DNA of 64,000 bases from Streptomyces montanisoli (GCF_017813245.1 NZ_JAGIQL010000012.1:1-64000), one strand, 5' to 3'. Shown: positions 33,803 to 42,000, numbered from the stretch's first letter. Notes: a model not told the origin generated them from the sequence alone. Program-made: numbers and translations.

Positions 33803-34504
33803 ATGAGCAGGCCGAGCAGGTCCGAGGACGCCCAGGCGCACATCAAGCAGCTGATCCTGGACCGCCGGCTGGCCCCTGGAGACGCGCTGCCGACCGAGAC
33901 CGAGCTGACGAAGCTCCTCGACATCAGCCGCAACTCGGTACGCGAGGCTCTCAAGGCGTTGCAGGCCATGCGCATCGTCGACATCCGGCACGGCTTCGGC
34001 ACCTACGTGGGGAGCCTGTCCCTCGATTCGCTCGCCGAGGGCATCGCCTTCCGCGCGGCCGTGCGCCACCACCAGGGCGAGGCGGGCCTGTACGAGCTGA
34101 TGGCCGTGCGCGAGGCGCTGGAGACCGGCCTGATCAGCTCGATCGCGGGCGCGTTGCCGCCCGGCGACCTCGCGTCCCTGCGGTCGATCGTGGACACCAT
34201 GCGGCAGGAGGCCGAGCAGGGCGGCGTCGCCCCCGCCACCGACCGGGCGTTCCACTCCACGCTCTACGGCACACTCGGCAACCACCTGCTGAGCGAGGTG
34301 CTCGACGCCTTCTGGTCGGCGATGAACCAGGTGCGGGCCGAACTGCACGGCGGCCCGTCGGACCCCCTGTCGACGTGGAAGCAGCACCAGGCCATCGTCA
34401 CCGCCCTGGAGACGGGCGACCGGCAGCGGGCGGCGGAGACGATGCACCGTCACTTCGACGACCTGCGCACGCTGCTGAGCGCCGAGGCGGCGCCGGCGAA
34501 CTGA
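33803..34504 (+). CDS. GntR-family (FCD) regulator of the nan operon
   Basis: 233 residues from the ATG at 33803, which has GAGGA at 33791-33795; a longer in-frame start at 33737 lacks one and adds a Lys-rich tail. The winged helix is residues about 8-72 (AHIKQLILDRRLAPGDALPTE, ISRNSVREALKALQAM, GFGTYV). The FCD effector domain (VREALETGLISSIAG, DRAFHSTLYGTLGN, HQAIVTALETGD) carries the His/Asp metal-binding positions. Divergent from nanA, it is the functional equivalent of NanR, probably released by sialic acid or a derivative. Confidence 0.87.
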   Translation: MSRPSRSEDAQAHIKQLILDRRLAPGDALPTETELTKLLDISRNSVREALKALQAMRIVDIRHGFGTYVGSLSLDSLAEGIAFRAAVRHHQGEAGLYELMAVREALETGLISSIAGALPPGDLASLRSIVDTMRQEAEQGGVAPATDRAFHSTLYGTLGNHLLSEVLDAFWSAMNQVRAELHGGPSDPLSTWKQHQAIVTALETGDRQRAAETMHRHFDDLRTLLSAEAAPAN

Positions 34505-34532
34505 CCTCGGGCAGCGGAGCGTGGACGGCGGG

Positions 34533-35375
34533 TCAGCCGGCGCTGCCGGCGCTGCCGGCGCGCGCCGCGCTGACCGCCACCGTGGCGTACGGCATCGTGA
34601 ACGCGCCTCCGAGCGCGTCGATGGCGGATCCCGCGCTCGCCAGCACCTCGGCGAGGGCGTCGGGCGCGAGGCGCGTGAAGGCGCCCTGGGTGGGCATCTG
34701 CTCCAGCCACTCGTCCCGGGTGTAGCGCCGCTCCCAGTCGAAGCGCCACAGGTCGGGGTCGCGGAAGCCGCCCGACCGCCGCATGCCGTCGGCGGCCATG
34801 TCCTGGAAGGGCCGGTAGCCCTCCGCGGCCGGCTTGGTGACCGCGCTGAAGTCGAACGGCGCTCCGGGCATCACCCGTTCGCACGACGCGGCGACGGCCT
34901 CCGCGACGGGGAGCGGGAGCTGGAAGGCGTTCCAGAACACGGTCAGCCGGCCGCCCGGCACCAGTACCCGTGCGGCCCGCACCGCTCCGGCGGCCGGATC
35001 GATCCAGTGCCACGCCTGGCCCGCGACGACCGCGTCGAACACGCGCCCCGTAGGATCCCACTCCTCGAAGCGCCCGGTGTCGACCTCGATACCGTCCCGC
35101 CGCGCCACGGCCGCCATCCGCGCGTCGGGCTCGACGCCGCGCACCCGGCACCCGGCCGCCCTGAGCTGACGGGCGGCGATGCCGGTGCCGCAGCCGACGT
35201 CCAGGACGGCGCCTCCCGCGGCGGCGGTCGCGATCCGCTCGATCAGGGCCCCGGGATACCGGGGCCGCGACCGGTCGTAGCGGCCGGGGTCGGAGCCGAA
35301 GGACTCCGCCACCGTCCTGAGCCGGTGCGGCTCGTCTCGTGCGGGACCCGGGTGCTCCGGCGGTAGAGTGGGCAT
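34533..35375 (-). CDS. Class I SAM-dependent methyltransferase, leaderless
   Basis: 280 residues. Motif I is AVLDVGCGTGIAARQL near residue 57, followed by VEPDARMAAVARRDG and AGQAWHWIDP, an ubiE/Methyltransf_11-type enzyme. The ATG at 35375 lies six bases after a TAGGGT -10 element, so the message is predicted to be leaderless. The same region holds two tandem operators for the divergent TetR protein. The C-terminus ends in a Ala-Gly-Ser repeat from three GCCGGCGCT units. Substrate unknown; the tight repression suggests a resistance or detoxification methylation. Confidence 0.85.
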   Translation of the reverse strand: MPTLPPEHPGPARDEPHRLRTVAESFGSDPGRYDRSRPRYPGALIERIATAAAGGAVLDVGCGTGIAARQLRAAGCRVRGVEPDARMAAVARRDGIEVDTGRFEEWDPTGRVFDAVVAGQAWHWIDPAAGAVRAARVLVPGGRLTVFWNAFQLPLPVAEAVAASCERVMPGAPFDFSAVTKPAAEGYRPFQDMAADGMRRSGGFRDPDLWRFDWERRYTRDEWLEQMPTQGAFTRLAPDALAEVLASAGSAIDALGGAFTMPYATVAVSAARAGSAGSAG

Positions 35376-35410
35376 ACGCCCACCCTAGTGGGCACATGCC
35401 CACTCGACAA
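35368..35410. promoter_or_regulatory. Twin TetR operators inside a leaderless promoter
   Basis: Two palindromes of the form GTGGGC-N4-GCCCAC lie at 35368-35383 and 35388-35403, exactly 20 bases apart (two helical turns). Read on the minus strand, TTGTCG (35409-35404), a 17-base spacer filled by the second palindrome, and TAGGGT (35386-35381) form the methyltransferase promoter. The first palindrome covers the ATG at 35375. Confidence 0.8.
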
Positions 35411-35440
35411 CCGTGCGGGCCATGAGGAGAGGAGCGGCAG

Positions 35441-36034
35441 TTGCCGACAGGGGTGGCGCTGCGCGATGCGCGCGAGCAGCTGTTCGACGCGGCCGAGCGC
35501 GTGCTGCTGAGCGACGGGCCGAACGCGCTGACCAGCAGGGCGGTGACGACCGAGGCGGGGTGCGCCAAGGGCGTGCTGCACCGTCACTTCGCCGACTTCG
35601 ACGCGTTCCTGGCCGAGCTCGTGCGCGACAGGATCGCCCGGTTGGACGGCCAGGCGGCCGCCCTGCGGGACGCGGCGGGCACCGGCACCGTCGCGGGCAA
35701 TGTCACCGCGGCACTGACCGAGCTGTTCGGGACGGTCGCGGTGGCGATCGTCGGCCTCGTGACGTCACGGGACGAGCTGCGCGCGCGGCTGCGTGCGACC
35801 ACGCCGGCCGGCATCCCGCTCCTGACCGAGGCCACGGCCATGTTCGCCTCGTACCTCACCGCCGAACGCGACCTGGGCAGGATCGCGGCGGACGCCGACA
35901 TCGACGCACTCGCCCCGACCCTGACGGGCAGCGGCCACCTCCTGTTCGCCGACCGCAAGGCCGCTCCGCCCAGGGCGGAAGCCGTACTCCAGGTGGTGGC
36001 CGCCGTCATCGCCGGTGTGACGGGCAGATCCTGA
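35441..36034 (+). CDS. TetR-family transcriptional regulator
   Basis: 197 residues. HTH region: LRDAREQLFDAAERVLLSDGP then LTSRAVTTEAGCAKGVLHRHFADFDAFLAELV (about residues 7-60). The GCAKGVLHRHF recognition segment is a common TetR variant. The TTG start at 35441 is chosen because of the GGAG eight to ten bases upstream; a GTG at 35453 is an alternative. It is divergent from the methyltransferase and most likely binds the two GTGGGC-N4-GCCCAC sites, repressing both genes. Confidence 0.87.
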   Translation: MPTGVALRDAREQLFDAAERVLLSDGPNALTSRAVTTEAGCAKGVLHRHFADFDAFLAELVRDRIARLDGQAAALRDAAGTGTVAGNVTAALTELFGTVAVAIVGLVTSRDELRARLRATTPAGIPLLTEATAMFASYLTAERDLGRIAADADIDALAPTLTGSGHLLFADRKAAPPRAEAVLQVVAAVIAGVTGRS

Positions 36035-36052
36035 CGCCCGCACCCGGATTGC

Positions 36053-37060
36053 TCAGGCGCCGGCCCGCTGGTAGAGGCTCAACGCCTCGTTGCCGAGGTA
36101 CGGGTGGTACTCGTTGCTCCCCGCACTCACACTGATGTTGCCGACCAGGTAGCCGCCGCCGGTCGAGGTGTCGAAGTTCGAGAGGAACCCGCCGCCGCTC
36201 GAGCCGCCCGACTGCACGCAGTCGATGCCCCACATCGTGGAGCCGGCACGCCCCGTGTCGGCGAACTCCGTTCCCTCGCAGTGGTTCAGGCGCTCGCCGC
36301 TGCCCTCGGCGGCCGAGCCCCCGTACCCGAAGGAGTGCACGTCCTGCCCTGTCGGGGAGTTGAAGGCGATGCCCTCGGCGCCCACGGTGTCGACGAGCGT
36401 ACGGCCGCCCACCTGCCCCACCTTGGCGAAGGCGAAGTCGTAGTTGGCGTTGCCGCCGGTCGAGACGTACTGGTCGTCGTGGAAGAGGTCGGTGGCGGTG
36501 AACGTGCCGTAGGGACGGTTGCCGTTGTTGTACCCGGGGATGAAGACCCAGTTGTGGTACACCTCGCCGGTCGAGGCGTTGACCACGCAGTGTCCGGCGG
36601 TCAGGACGATCGACTTGTTGTCGCTGTTGGCGACGGTGGCCGTGCAGGCGAAGGTCCCGCCCGAGTTGTTCTGGAAGAAGACCTTGCCCGCGGTCGTGCT
36701 GATCAGGCCGCCGCCCGTCCACGCCGTCGGCGCTGAGGCCGCGGGACGCGCGGCCGTGGCAGCCCGATCGGCGGCCGCCGGGCCCGTCACCGGCGGTACC
36801 GACACGGGCGCGCCGGCCGTGCCTTCGGGCGCGGCGGCGCCCGCGTGCGCTCGCGGCGCGGTGGTGACGTCGCGGGCCGAGCGCAGCCGCGAGGCCGTCC
36901 AGAAGTGGCTCGCCTCCCGCTGCTGGGACGCGGAGACATGGGTGGCCACCGCGCCCGCGGCGGGCGCCGGCTGGGCATGGGCGGGGACGGTCAAGCCCAG
37001 GGCGGCGATGCCGAGCGCGGCGCCTGCGAGTCCCGCCGCCTTGCGTCTGTTCGTCTTCAC
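36053..37060 (-). CDS. Secreted trypsin/V8-like serine protease
   Basis: 335 residues. The signal peptide (MKTNRRKAAGLAGAALGIAAL, cleavage after AHA) is followed by an Ala/Pro-rich propeptide to about residue 115, then the protease. The triad is visible: His in LTAGHC (about 155), Asp in NYDFAFAK (about 206) and Ser in QSGGSSGGGF (about 287). The layout and GDCVQSGGSSGG-like block fit the V8-type glutamyl endopeptidase S1B group. It is secreted and probably self-activated. A perfect 12-bp palindrome, also found before the GH92 gene, lies 42 bases upstream of the start. Confidence 0.88.
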   Translation of the reverse strand: MKTNRRKAAGLAGAALGIAALGLTVPAHAQPAPAAGAVATHVSASQQREASHFWTASRLRSARDVTTAPRAHAGAAAPEGTAGAPVSVPPVTGPAAADRAATAARPAASAPTAWTGGGLISTTAGKVFFQNNSGGTFACTATVANSDNKSIVLTAGHCVVNASTGEVYHNWVFIPGYNNGNRPYGTFTATDLFHDDQYVSTGGNANYDFAFAKVGQVGGRTLVDTVGAEGIAFNSPTGQDVHSFGYGGSAAEGSGERLNHCEGTEFADTGRAGSTMWGIDCVQSGGSSGGGFLSNFDTSTGGGYLVGNISVSAGSNEYHPYLGNEALSLYQRAGA

Positions 37061-37091
37061 GGCTGCTCCCGATGGTGGGGGGTACGGGGTA

Positions 37092-37126
37092 CCGGGAGGA
37101 CGACAACGTTGTCACGCTCCTCCCGG
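37092..37126. promoter_or_regulatory. Operator palindrome nested in a longer inverted repeat
   Basis: GACAACGTTGTC (37102-37113) is a perfect 12-bp palindrome with the central CG of LacI-type operators. It sits inside a second inverted repeat, CCGGGAGGA (37092-37100) with TCCTCCCGG (37118-37126), almost concentric with it. The block is 32-66 bases upstream of the protease start. A further TCAACTCA/TGAGTTGA pair lies at 37132-37160. Confidence 0.65.
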
Positions 37127-37219
37127 AGTGCTCAACTCAGATTGCCAGGCGGTGAGTTGACTGTCCATGGCGCGGACACGCCAGAATCGGATCGCCGTGA
37201 CGCCCGGGGGCCGGAACGC

Positions 37220-37255
37220 CCGTCGGGCGCCACCCGGTTGGGTGGCGCCCGACGG
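37220..37255 (-). terminator. Terminator hairpin after the G1 peptidase gene
   Basis: A 16-bp perfect stem (37220-37235 with 37240-37255, containing GGGCGCCACCC and its inverse) closes on a GGTT tetraloop. It lies 18 bases beyond the stop of the gene ending at 37274. Confidence 0.8.
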
Positions 37256-37273
37256 CGCGGGGCTTCGTACCTG

Positions 37274-38083
37274 TCAGTTGTAGTTGCGCCAGGTGTCGGA
37301 GAACGCGCCTGCGGACAGCGCGCTCGGCTGGGCCTTGACGGAGCCGGTGTTGAAGTTCTCCATGACGATCTCGTCGGAGCTGCCGGGCAGGGTCGACCCG
37401 TTGGCCGTCGCGCCGCTGAAGTTGACGGTCCCGAAGTTCGAGAGCGCGGCTATCTGGCCGTTGACCTGGGTCGCCTCGGCGATGACCTCGGCGGAGCTGC
37501 CGTTGACGCCCTGGCTGCCGGCGTGGTGGGTCGTCTTCGTCCAGCCCTCGGTGCTGTCGGCGAGGGTCATGGTGTACTGGCCGTTGCCGTCGTTGGTGAC
37601 CGTGGCCTTGAGGTGGTCGCCGGGCCTGACCGTCACCGAGTACGCGCTCTCCGCCGCGGGCAGCACCTCCCACCACGCGCCGTAGGTGGCCCTGCCGTTG
37701 ATGCAGTCCGCCTCGGTGCCGGTCTGCTCCAGGCCGCTGTCGCTCTGGCTGTATCCGTCGATGCCGACCCAGAACGACGAGTAGGTGTTCTGCGAGGTGC
37801 AGCTGACGGCCGGCTGGACCCAGGACGAGGAGACCGACTTGTAGGCGCCGCTGCCGCCGGTGGCCGCGTAACCCGACCAGTTGCTCGCCTCCGTCGTGGT
37901 GTTGTGGCCTCTGGAGCCGTGGAGCGCGTGCGATTCGTGGCTCGCGATGGACGACGTGAGCTGGGCGGGGGTCCGCGGAGCCGCGTTCGCGCCCGCCATG
38001 CTCAGACCGGCCACGCTGACGACGGCGGCGCCGACGGACAGCGCCCGGAGGCTATTGCGGCGGGTGGAGACGTGAGAGGACAT
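37274..38083 (-). CDS. Secreted G1-family glutamic endopeptidase
   Basis: 269 residues. The start is ATG at 38083 (MSSHVSTRRNSLRALSVGAAV), a signal peptide ending near ANAA. The mature part is a beta-sandwich of the eqolisin (G1) family: TEASNWSGYAATG near the start, catalytic Gln in GLEQTGTEADC (about residue 120) and catalytic Glu in SSAEVIAEATQ (about 198). These enzymes are acid-active and were first known from fungi; bacterial members are less studied. It is adjacent to the V8-like protease in the same orientation but separated by its own terminator, so it is a second independent secreted protease. Confidence 0.87.
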   Translation of the reverse strand: MSSHVSTRRNSLRALSVGAAVVSVAGLSMAGANAAPRTPAQLTSSIASHESHALHGSRGHNTTTEASNWSGYAATGGSGAYKSVSSSWVQPAVSCTSQNTYSSFWVGIDGYSQSDSGLEQTGTEADCINGRATYGAWWEVLPAAESAYSVTVRPGDHLKATVTNDGNGQYTMTLADSTEGWTKTTHHAGSQGVNGSSAEVIAEATQVNGQIAALSNFGTVNFSGATANGSTLPGSSDEIVMENFNTGSVKAQPSALSAGAFSDTWRNYN

Positions 38084-38428
38084 ACGGGTGCGCTCACTTT
38101 CTGTGCGTGGGGGGAGCACGTGATGGGGGGTGCCGGTCCGGCTTGGCCGCCTGGCCGGCGTTCACGGTTGTGCGCACCAGAAGAGTGACGGTTCGAAAGT
38201 CTGTGCAGCAAGAGACGCAGGCTTTTTAGTTTTACGGGAGTTGGGGGCGGGATGCGGGCGCGAGTTGAGCGGTGGAGCCGGGTCCGGGAGCCGGCACGTC
38301 AGCGGCCGGTCCCGGAATCGCGTGCTCCAGTCCTGGTTTCCTCTTGGGTAACCCTTGGTTGACCTGCACCGAACAAGTCGGCGTAGCGTTCCGGACAGCA
38401 CAGCGGCCGTCCGGGAGGCAGACACCGC
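38084..38428. other. Divergent intergenic region
   Basis: 345 bases between the G1 peptidase and the HTH protein. It contains an AT-rich tract unusual for this genome (CTTTTTAGTTTTACGG, about 38222-38237), consistent with the peptidase promoter. It also contains TTGACC (38359-38364) with TAGCGT (38384-38389), a 19-base-spaced promoter candidate for the plus-strand gene. I see no gene. Confidence 0.4.
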
Positions 38429-39460
38429 ATGCAGTTCGAAAGCACGGCCCACGCCGCGTCCATGGCAGCTCCGGTGGTCCACCGCGGACTCGTCGACCCG
38501 GCCTGCGCGGGCCCGTCGCCGCAGCTCGCGCAGTTGCTGCGCACCGGGCCCTTCCACGACGCGCTGCGCGCCGCCATCGCGGCGAGCGGGCTGAGCCTCG
38601 ACAGGGTCCAGGACCGGCTGCGGCGGCACGGAGCCGACGTCAGCCTGGCGAGCCTGAGCTCCTGGCAGTCCGGCAGGTACCGCCCTGAGCGGCCGCGTTC
38701 GCTGGCCGCGCTCCGTGCCATGGAGCGCTTCCTGCCGGTGCCGGACGGCGCCCTGTTCGCGCTGCTCGGACCGCCGCGCCCGCGCGGTCCCAGACCCGCC
38801 GGCGCCGACGGGCAAGCCTCTCTGGAGAACGTCGTCCCCGACCTCTCGCTGCCCGCCCTCAGCGGGATCGACACGAGCTGGGACGCGAGCCTGACCCGGA
38901 TCAGCTGCCAGACCCGGATGGAGTTCGACGAGAACGGCCGCAGCCGCTCCAAGTGGACGCGGCAGCTGCTGCGGGCCGACCGCGACGGCCCCGACCGCTG
39001 GGTGACGGTGTACCGGCTGGACGAGCCGGGCTTTCCCCCCGGCATCGAGGTCGTGGCACCCTGCCGCACCGGGCGGGTCGTCAGGAGCCACGAGGGAGGC
39101 CTGCTCGCCGCAGAGCTGCTCTTCGACAGGCCGCTGGCGCGCGGCGAGACCGTGATCGTCGAGTACACGCTGACGCATGCCGTGCCGCGGCCGTTCGAGA
39201 CCCATGTCGAGGCCGCGCTGCACCTGCCGGTGCGCGAGTACGTTCTGGAGGCGCGGTTCGACCCCGCGTGCCTGCCGTCCGCCTGCTACTCCTACCGCCT
39301 GGACGGCGCCTGCGCGCGGGAGGACGCCGAAGACCACCGCAGCGAGCGGCTGCTGCGCATCGACGCGGCCGGCTCGGCCCACGCCGTGGCGCTCGAAGCG
39401 GGACACTGCCGGATCGGGTTGCGCTGGGACTGGGAGGGCCCGCCGGCGGCGGGCGCCTGA
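38429..39460 (+). CDS. HTH protein with uncharacterised C-terminal domain
   Basis: 343 residues. Residues about 40-110 look like an XRE-type helix-turn-helix (FHDALRAAIAASGLSLDRVQDRL, VSLASLSSWQSGRYRPE, RSLAALRAMERFLPVP). After a Pro/Arg-rich linker, residues 130-343 form a beta-rich domain with no recognised family: TRISCQTRMEFDENGRS, VTVYRLDEPGFPPGIEVV, RGETVIVEYTLTH and PFETHVEAALHLPVREYVLEARFDP. It carries several cysteines and no membrane segment. It could be a ligand-sensing regulator. It stands alone and ends at a bidirectional terminator. Confidence 0.7.
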   Translation: MQFESTAHAASMAAPVVHRGLVDPACAGPSPQLAQLLRTGPFHDALRAAIAASGLSLDRVQDRLRRHGADVSLASLSSWQSGRYRPERPRSLAALRAMERFLPVPDGALFALLGPPRPRGPRPAGADGQASLENVVPDLSLPALSGIDTSWDASLTRISCQTRMEFDENGRSRSKWTRQLLRADRDGPDRWVTVYRLDEPGFPPGIEVVAPCRTGRVVRSHEGGLLAAELLFDRPLARGETVIVEYTLTHAVPRPFETHVEAALHLPVREYVLEARFDPACLPSACYSYRLDGACAREDAEDHRSERLLRIDAAGSAHAVALEAGHCRIGLRWDWEGPPAAGA

Positions 39461-39487
39461 CCGGCCCACCGCACGCGACGCGCACGC

Positions 39488-39522
39488 CACGGGGTGCCCA
39501 CCGGATCGGTGGGCACCCCGTG
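39488..39522. terminator. Bidirectional terminator
   Basis: A perfect 16-bp stem (39488-39503 with 39507-39522, GGGGTGCCCACCG and its inverse) with a GAT loop lies between the convergent HTH gene (stop 39460) and GH92 gene (stop 39566). Confidence 0.85.
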
Positions 39523-39565
39523 TGCTCGCGCTCACGGCCCGTCCTGGCGGCGGGCCGTGGCGCTG

Positions 39566-41935
39566 TCAGCCGGCGGAGCCGACGATGGCGGGCGGCGCCG
39601 CGTTCGCGGACGTCCCCCACTGCGAGGGCTGCGCGCCGACCGTGAACGTCAGGTCACGGGTGCGCCGCAGCGTGTCGGTCGTCAGGTACGTCTTGCCGTA
39701 GGAGGACCCGTCGGCCGAGACGGACTGCGTGTAGCGGTCGGTGTCGGACGTGCCCGCGGCCCTGATGGTGAGGTGTCCGCGGGGGTAGTAGTGGCGGTCG
39801 AGGGTGATGTCGACGCGGTCGAAGATCGGCGTGGACAGCCCCCAGGTGCTCGTGCCCGGCTGCACGGGGAAGATTCCGATGGACGAGAGCACGTTCCAGG
39901 CGGACATGGTGCCCAGGTCGTCGTTGCCGGTCATGCCGGTCGGCGTGTCGGTGAAGAGGGTCAGCGCGGCGTGCACCACGTCGGTGGTCTTCCAGGGCTG
40001 CCCGGTGGACAGGTAGGTGTACGGGGCGATGAGGTCGGGCTCGTTGGACGGGTTGTACTTGTTCGCGTTGTAGTACGAGTAGGGCCCGTTGACCCAGATC
40101 TCGCTGGCGGTCTTCGCCGGGTCCTTGACGAGCTGGTCGTAGGCGAAGAAGGAGTCGAGGCGGTCGTTGGCGGCCTTCTCGCCGCCGATCAGGCTCACCA
40201 TGCCCGGGATGTCCTGCGGCACCAGCCACTGGTACTGCCAGGACGTGCCCTCGTGGAAGCCGACGCTCTTCGCCGGGTCGTCCGGGCCGGCGAAGGCGCC
40301 CGTGGTGTCACGCGAGCGGAAGAAGCCGGTGGAGGGGTCGAAGATGTCGCGGTAGTTCTCGGCACGCTTGGCGTAGCGCGCGGCGTCCGCCTTGTGGCCG
40401 AGGTCGGCCGCCATCTGGGAGAGCATGCCGTCGGCGAGCGCGTACTCGAGCGTCGCGCTGCCGCCGTAGTCGAAGTCGGAGTCGCCCGGCTTGGCGTGCG
40501 TGTGGTTCGCGATGTAGGGCACGTAACCGTTCGCGATGTACTGCTTGTTGCCCTCGCGCCCGACCGGCGCGGAGTCGGTGGGCGGCACGCCGTCCGCGTT
40601 CTTCTTCAGCGCCTTGTACGCCTCCTCCTCGTACCCCTTGAGCAGGCCCTGCTGGTAGGCGTTGGTCAGGAACGGCGTGACCGGGTCACCGGTCATGATG
40701 TTGGTCTCGACGGTGCCGTAGCCCCACTTGGGCAGCCAGCCGCTGTCCTTGTCGATCTGGAGCACCGAGATCGCCATGTCGCGGGCCTGCCGCGGCGCGA
40801 GCAGCGACAGCAGCTGGGTCTGGGTGCGGTAGGTGTCCCACAGCGAGAAGTTCTGGTAGTACGTGAAGTTCCTCGCCCTGTGGATCTTCTGGTCCCAGCC
40901 GGTGTAGCGCCCGTCGACGTCGCTGCCGGTGTTCGGCGCGAGGAAGGACCGGTACAGCGAGGAGTAGAAGGTCTTCTGCTGCGTGTCGCTGCCGCCGCGC
41001 GTCCGCACGCTCTCCAGGCGCTTCTCCCACGTCGCCTGGGCGGCGTGCTCGACGCGCTTGAAGGAACGGCCGCCCTCGGCACGGAGGTTGAGCGCCGCGC
41101 CCCTGGCGTCCACGTAGGAGACCGCGGTGGTCGCCTCGACGGTGCGGTTCTTGCGCGTGTCGAAGCGGACGTAGGCGCCGTTGAGCCCCGAGGTCGCGGT
41201 GGAGTGCCGGGAGCCCGCGGTGACCGTCTCGCCGTTCCACGTACCGGAGGTCGTGAAGGGGCGGTTGAAGTGGGTCACCGTGTAGACGGTGTAGGGCTTG
41301 GTGTCCTGGCAGAAGCCGCTGCCCGTGATCGCCGTCTGCACCGTGTGGTCGTTGAGGATCGTGACCTTCGTGGAGAGGGTCTTGTGCAGCGCCTGGCCCG
41401 CGTTCAGCAGGACGTTCGCCTTGTCGGTCGCGGGGAACGTGTAGCGCTGCACGCCCGTGCGCTGCGTGGCGGTGAGCTCCGCCTTGATGCCGGAGTCGAG
41501 GCCGACCTCGTAGTAGCCGGGGCTCGCCTTCTCGTTGTCGTGGCTGAACGTGGCCGCGTACTTGGCGTAGTCCGTCTCGGTCACGTCACCGGTGGTGGGC
41601 AGGACGGGCAGGTCGCCACCGAGGCCGCAGCCCACGCCGGAGAGGTGGACGAGCGAGAAGCCGCGTATGTGGTTCTGCGTGTAGTCGTACCCGGTGTTGT
41701 GGCCGGTGTCGGGGGAGAACTGCACCATGCCGAACGGCACGGTGGCGCCCGGGTAGGTGTTGCCCTCGTCCTGACTGCCGATGAACGGGTTCACCAGGCT
41801 GGTGAGTCGGCCGTGCGCCCCGGCGGCGCTGAGCGGGGCTGCCTGCACGGCGGGCGCGGCGAGCGCACCGCCGATCAGGACCGCGGCCGTCACCGCCCCC
41901 GCGGTGCGCAGGCGCGGAAGTCGGGTCCATCTCAT
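39566..41935 (-). CDS. Secreted GH92 alpha-1,2-mannosidase
   Basis: 789 residues. Signal peptide (MRWTRLPRLRTAGAVTAAVL, ending near VQAA). The N-terminal beta-sandwich begins LVNPFIGSQDEGNTYPGATVPFGMVQFSPD, a hallmark of GH92. The C-terminal helical barrel carries the catalytic motifs GFHEGTSWQYQW (acid Glu, about residue 562) and TGNDDLGTMSAWNV (base Asp, about 668). GH92 enzymes are calcium-dependent exo-alpha-mannosidases acting on N-glycans and yeast mannan. The gene is monocistronic. The perfect GACAACGTTGTC palindrome 54 bases upstream is shared with the V8-like protease gene, suggesting one regulator for glycoprotein breakdown. Confidence 0.93.
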   Translation of the reverse strand: MRWTRLPRLRTAGAVTAAVLIGGALAAPAVQAAPLSAAGAHGRLTSLVNPFIGSQDEGNTYPGATVPFGMVQFSPDTGHNTGYDYTQNHIRGFSLVHLSGVGCGLGGDLPVLPTTGDVTETDYAKYAATFSHDNEKASPGYYEVGLDSGIKAELTATQRTGVQRYTFPATDKANVLLNAGQALHKTLSTKVTILNDHTVQTAITGSGFCQDTKPYTVYTVTHFNRPFTTSGTWNGETVTAGSRHSTATSGLNGAYVRFDTRKNRTVEATTAVSYVDARGAALNLRAEGGRSFKRVEHAAQATWEKRLESVRTRGGSDTQQKTFYSSLYRSFLAPNTGSDVDGRYTGWDQKIHRARNFTYYQNFSLWDTYRTQTQLLSLLAPRQARDMAISVLQIDKDSGWLPKWGYGTVETNIMTGDPVTPFLTNAYQQGLLKGYEEEAYKALKKNADGVPPTDSAPVGREGNKQYIANGYVPYIANHTHAKPGDSDFDYGGSATLEYALADGMLSQMAADLGHKADAARYAKRAENYRDIFDPSTGFFRSRDTTGAFAGPDDPAKSVGFHEGTSWQYQWLVPQDIPGMVSLIGGEKAANDRLDSFFAYDQLVKDPAKTASEIWVNGPYSYYNANKYNPSNEPDLIAPYTYLSTGQPWKTTDVVHAALTLFTDTPTGMTGNDDLGTMSAWNVLSSIGIFPVQPGTSTWGLSTPIFDRVDITLDRHYYPRGHLTIRAAGTSDTDRYTQSVSADGSSYGKTYLTTDTLRRTRDLTFTVGAQPSQWGTSANAAPPAIVGSAG

Positions 41936-41988
41936 CGGGGTTCCTCCAAGGTGGTGACCGCGTCGCCGCGCGGTGGCACCTCCGACTA

Positions 41989-42000
41989 GACAACGTTGTC
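41989..42000. promoter_or_regulatory. LacI-type operator upstream of the GH92 gene
   Basis: GACAACGTTGTC is a perfect 12-bp palindrome, identical to the one at 37102-37113. It lies 54 bases upstream of the mannosidase ATG. No LacI gene is adjacent, so the regulator is probably encoded elsewhere or is one of the two LacI proteins in this window. Confidence 0.65.
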
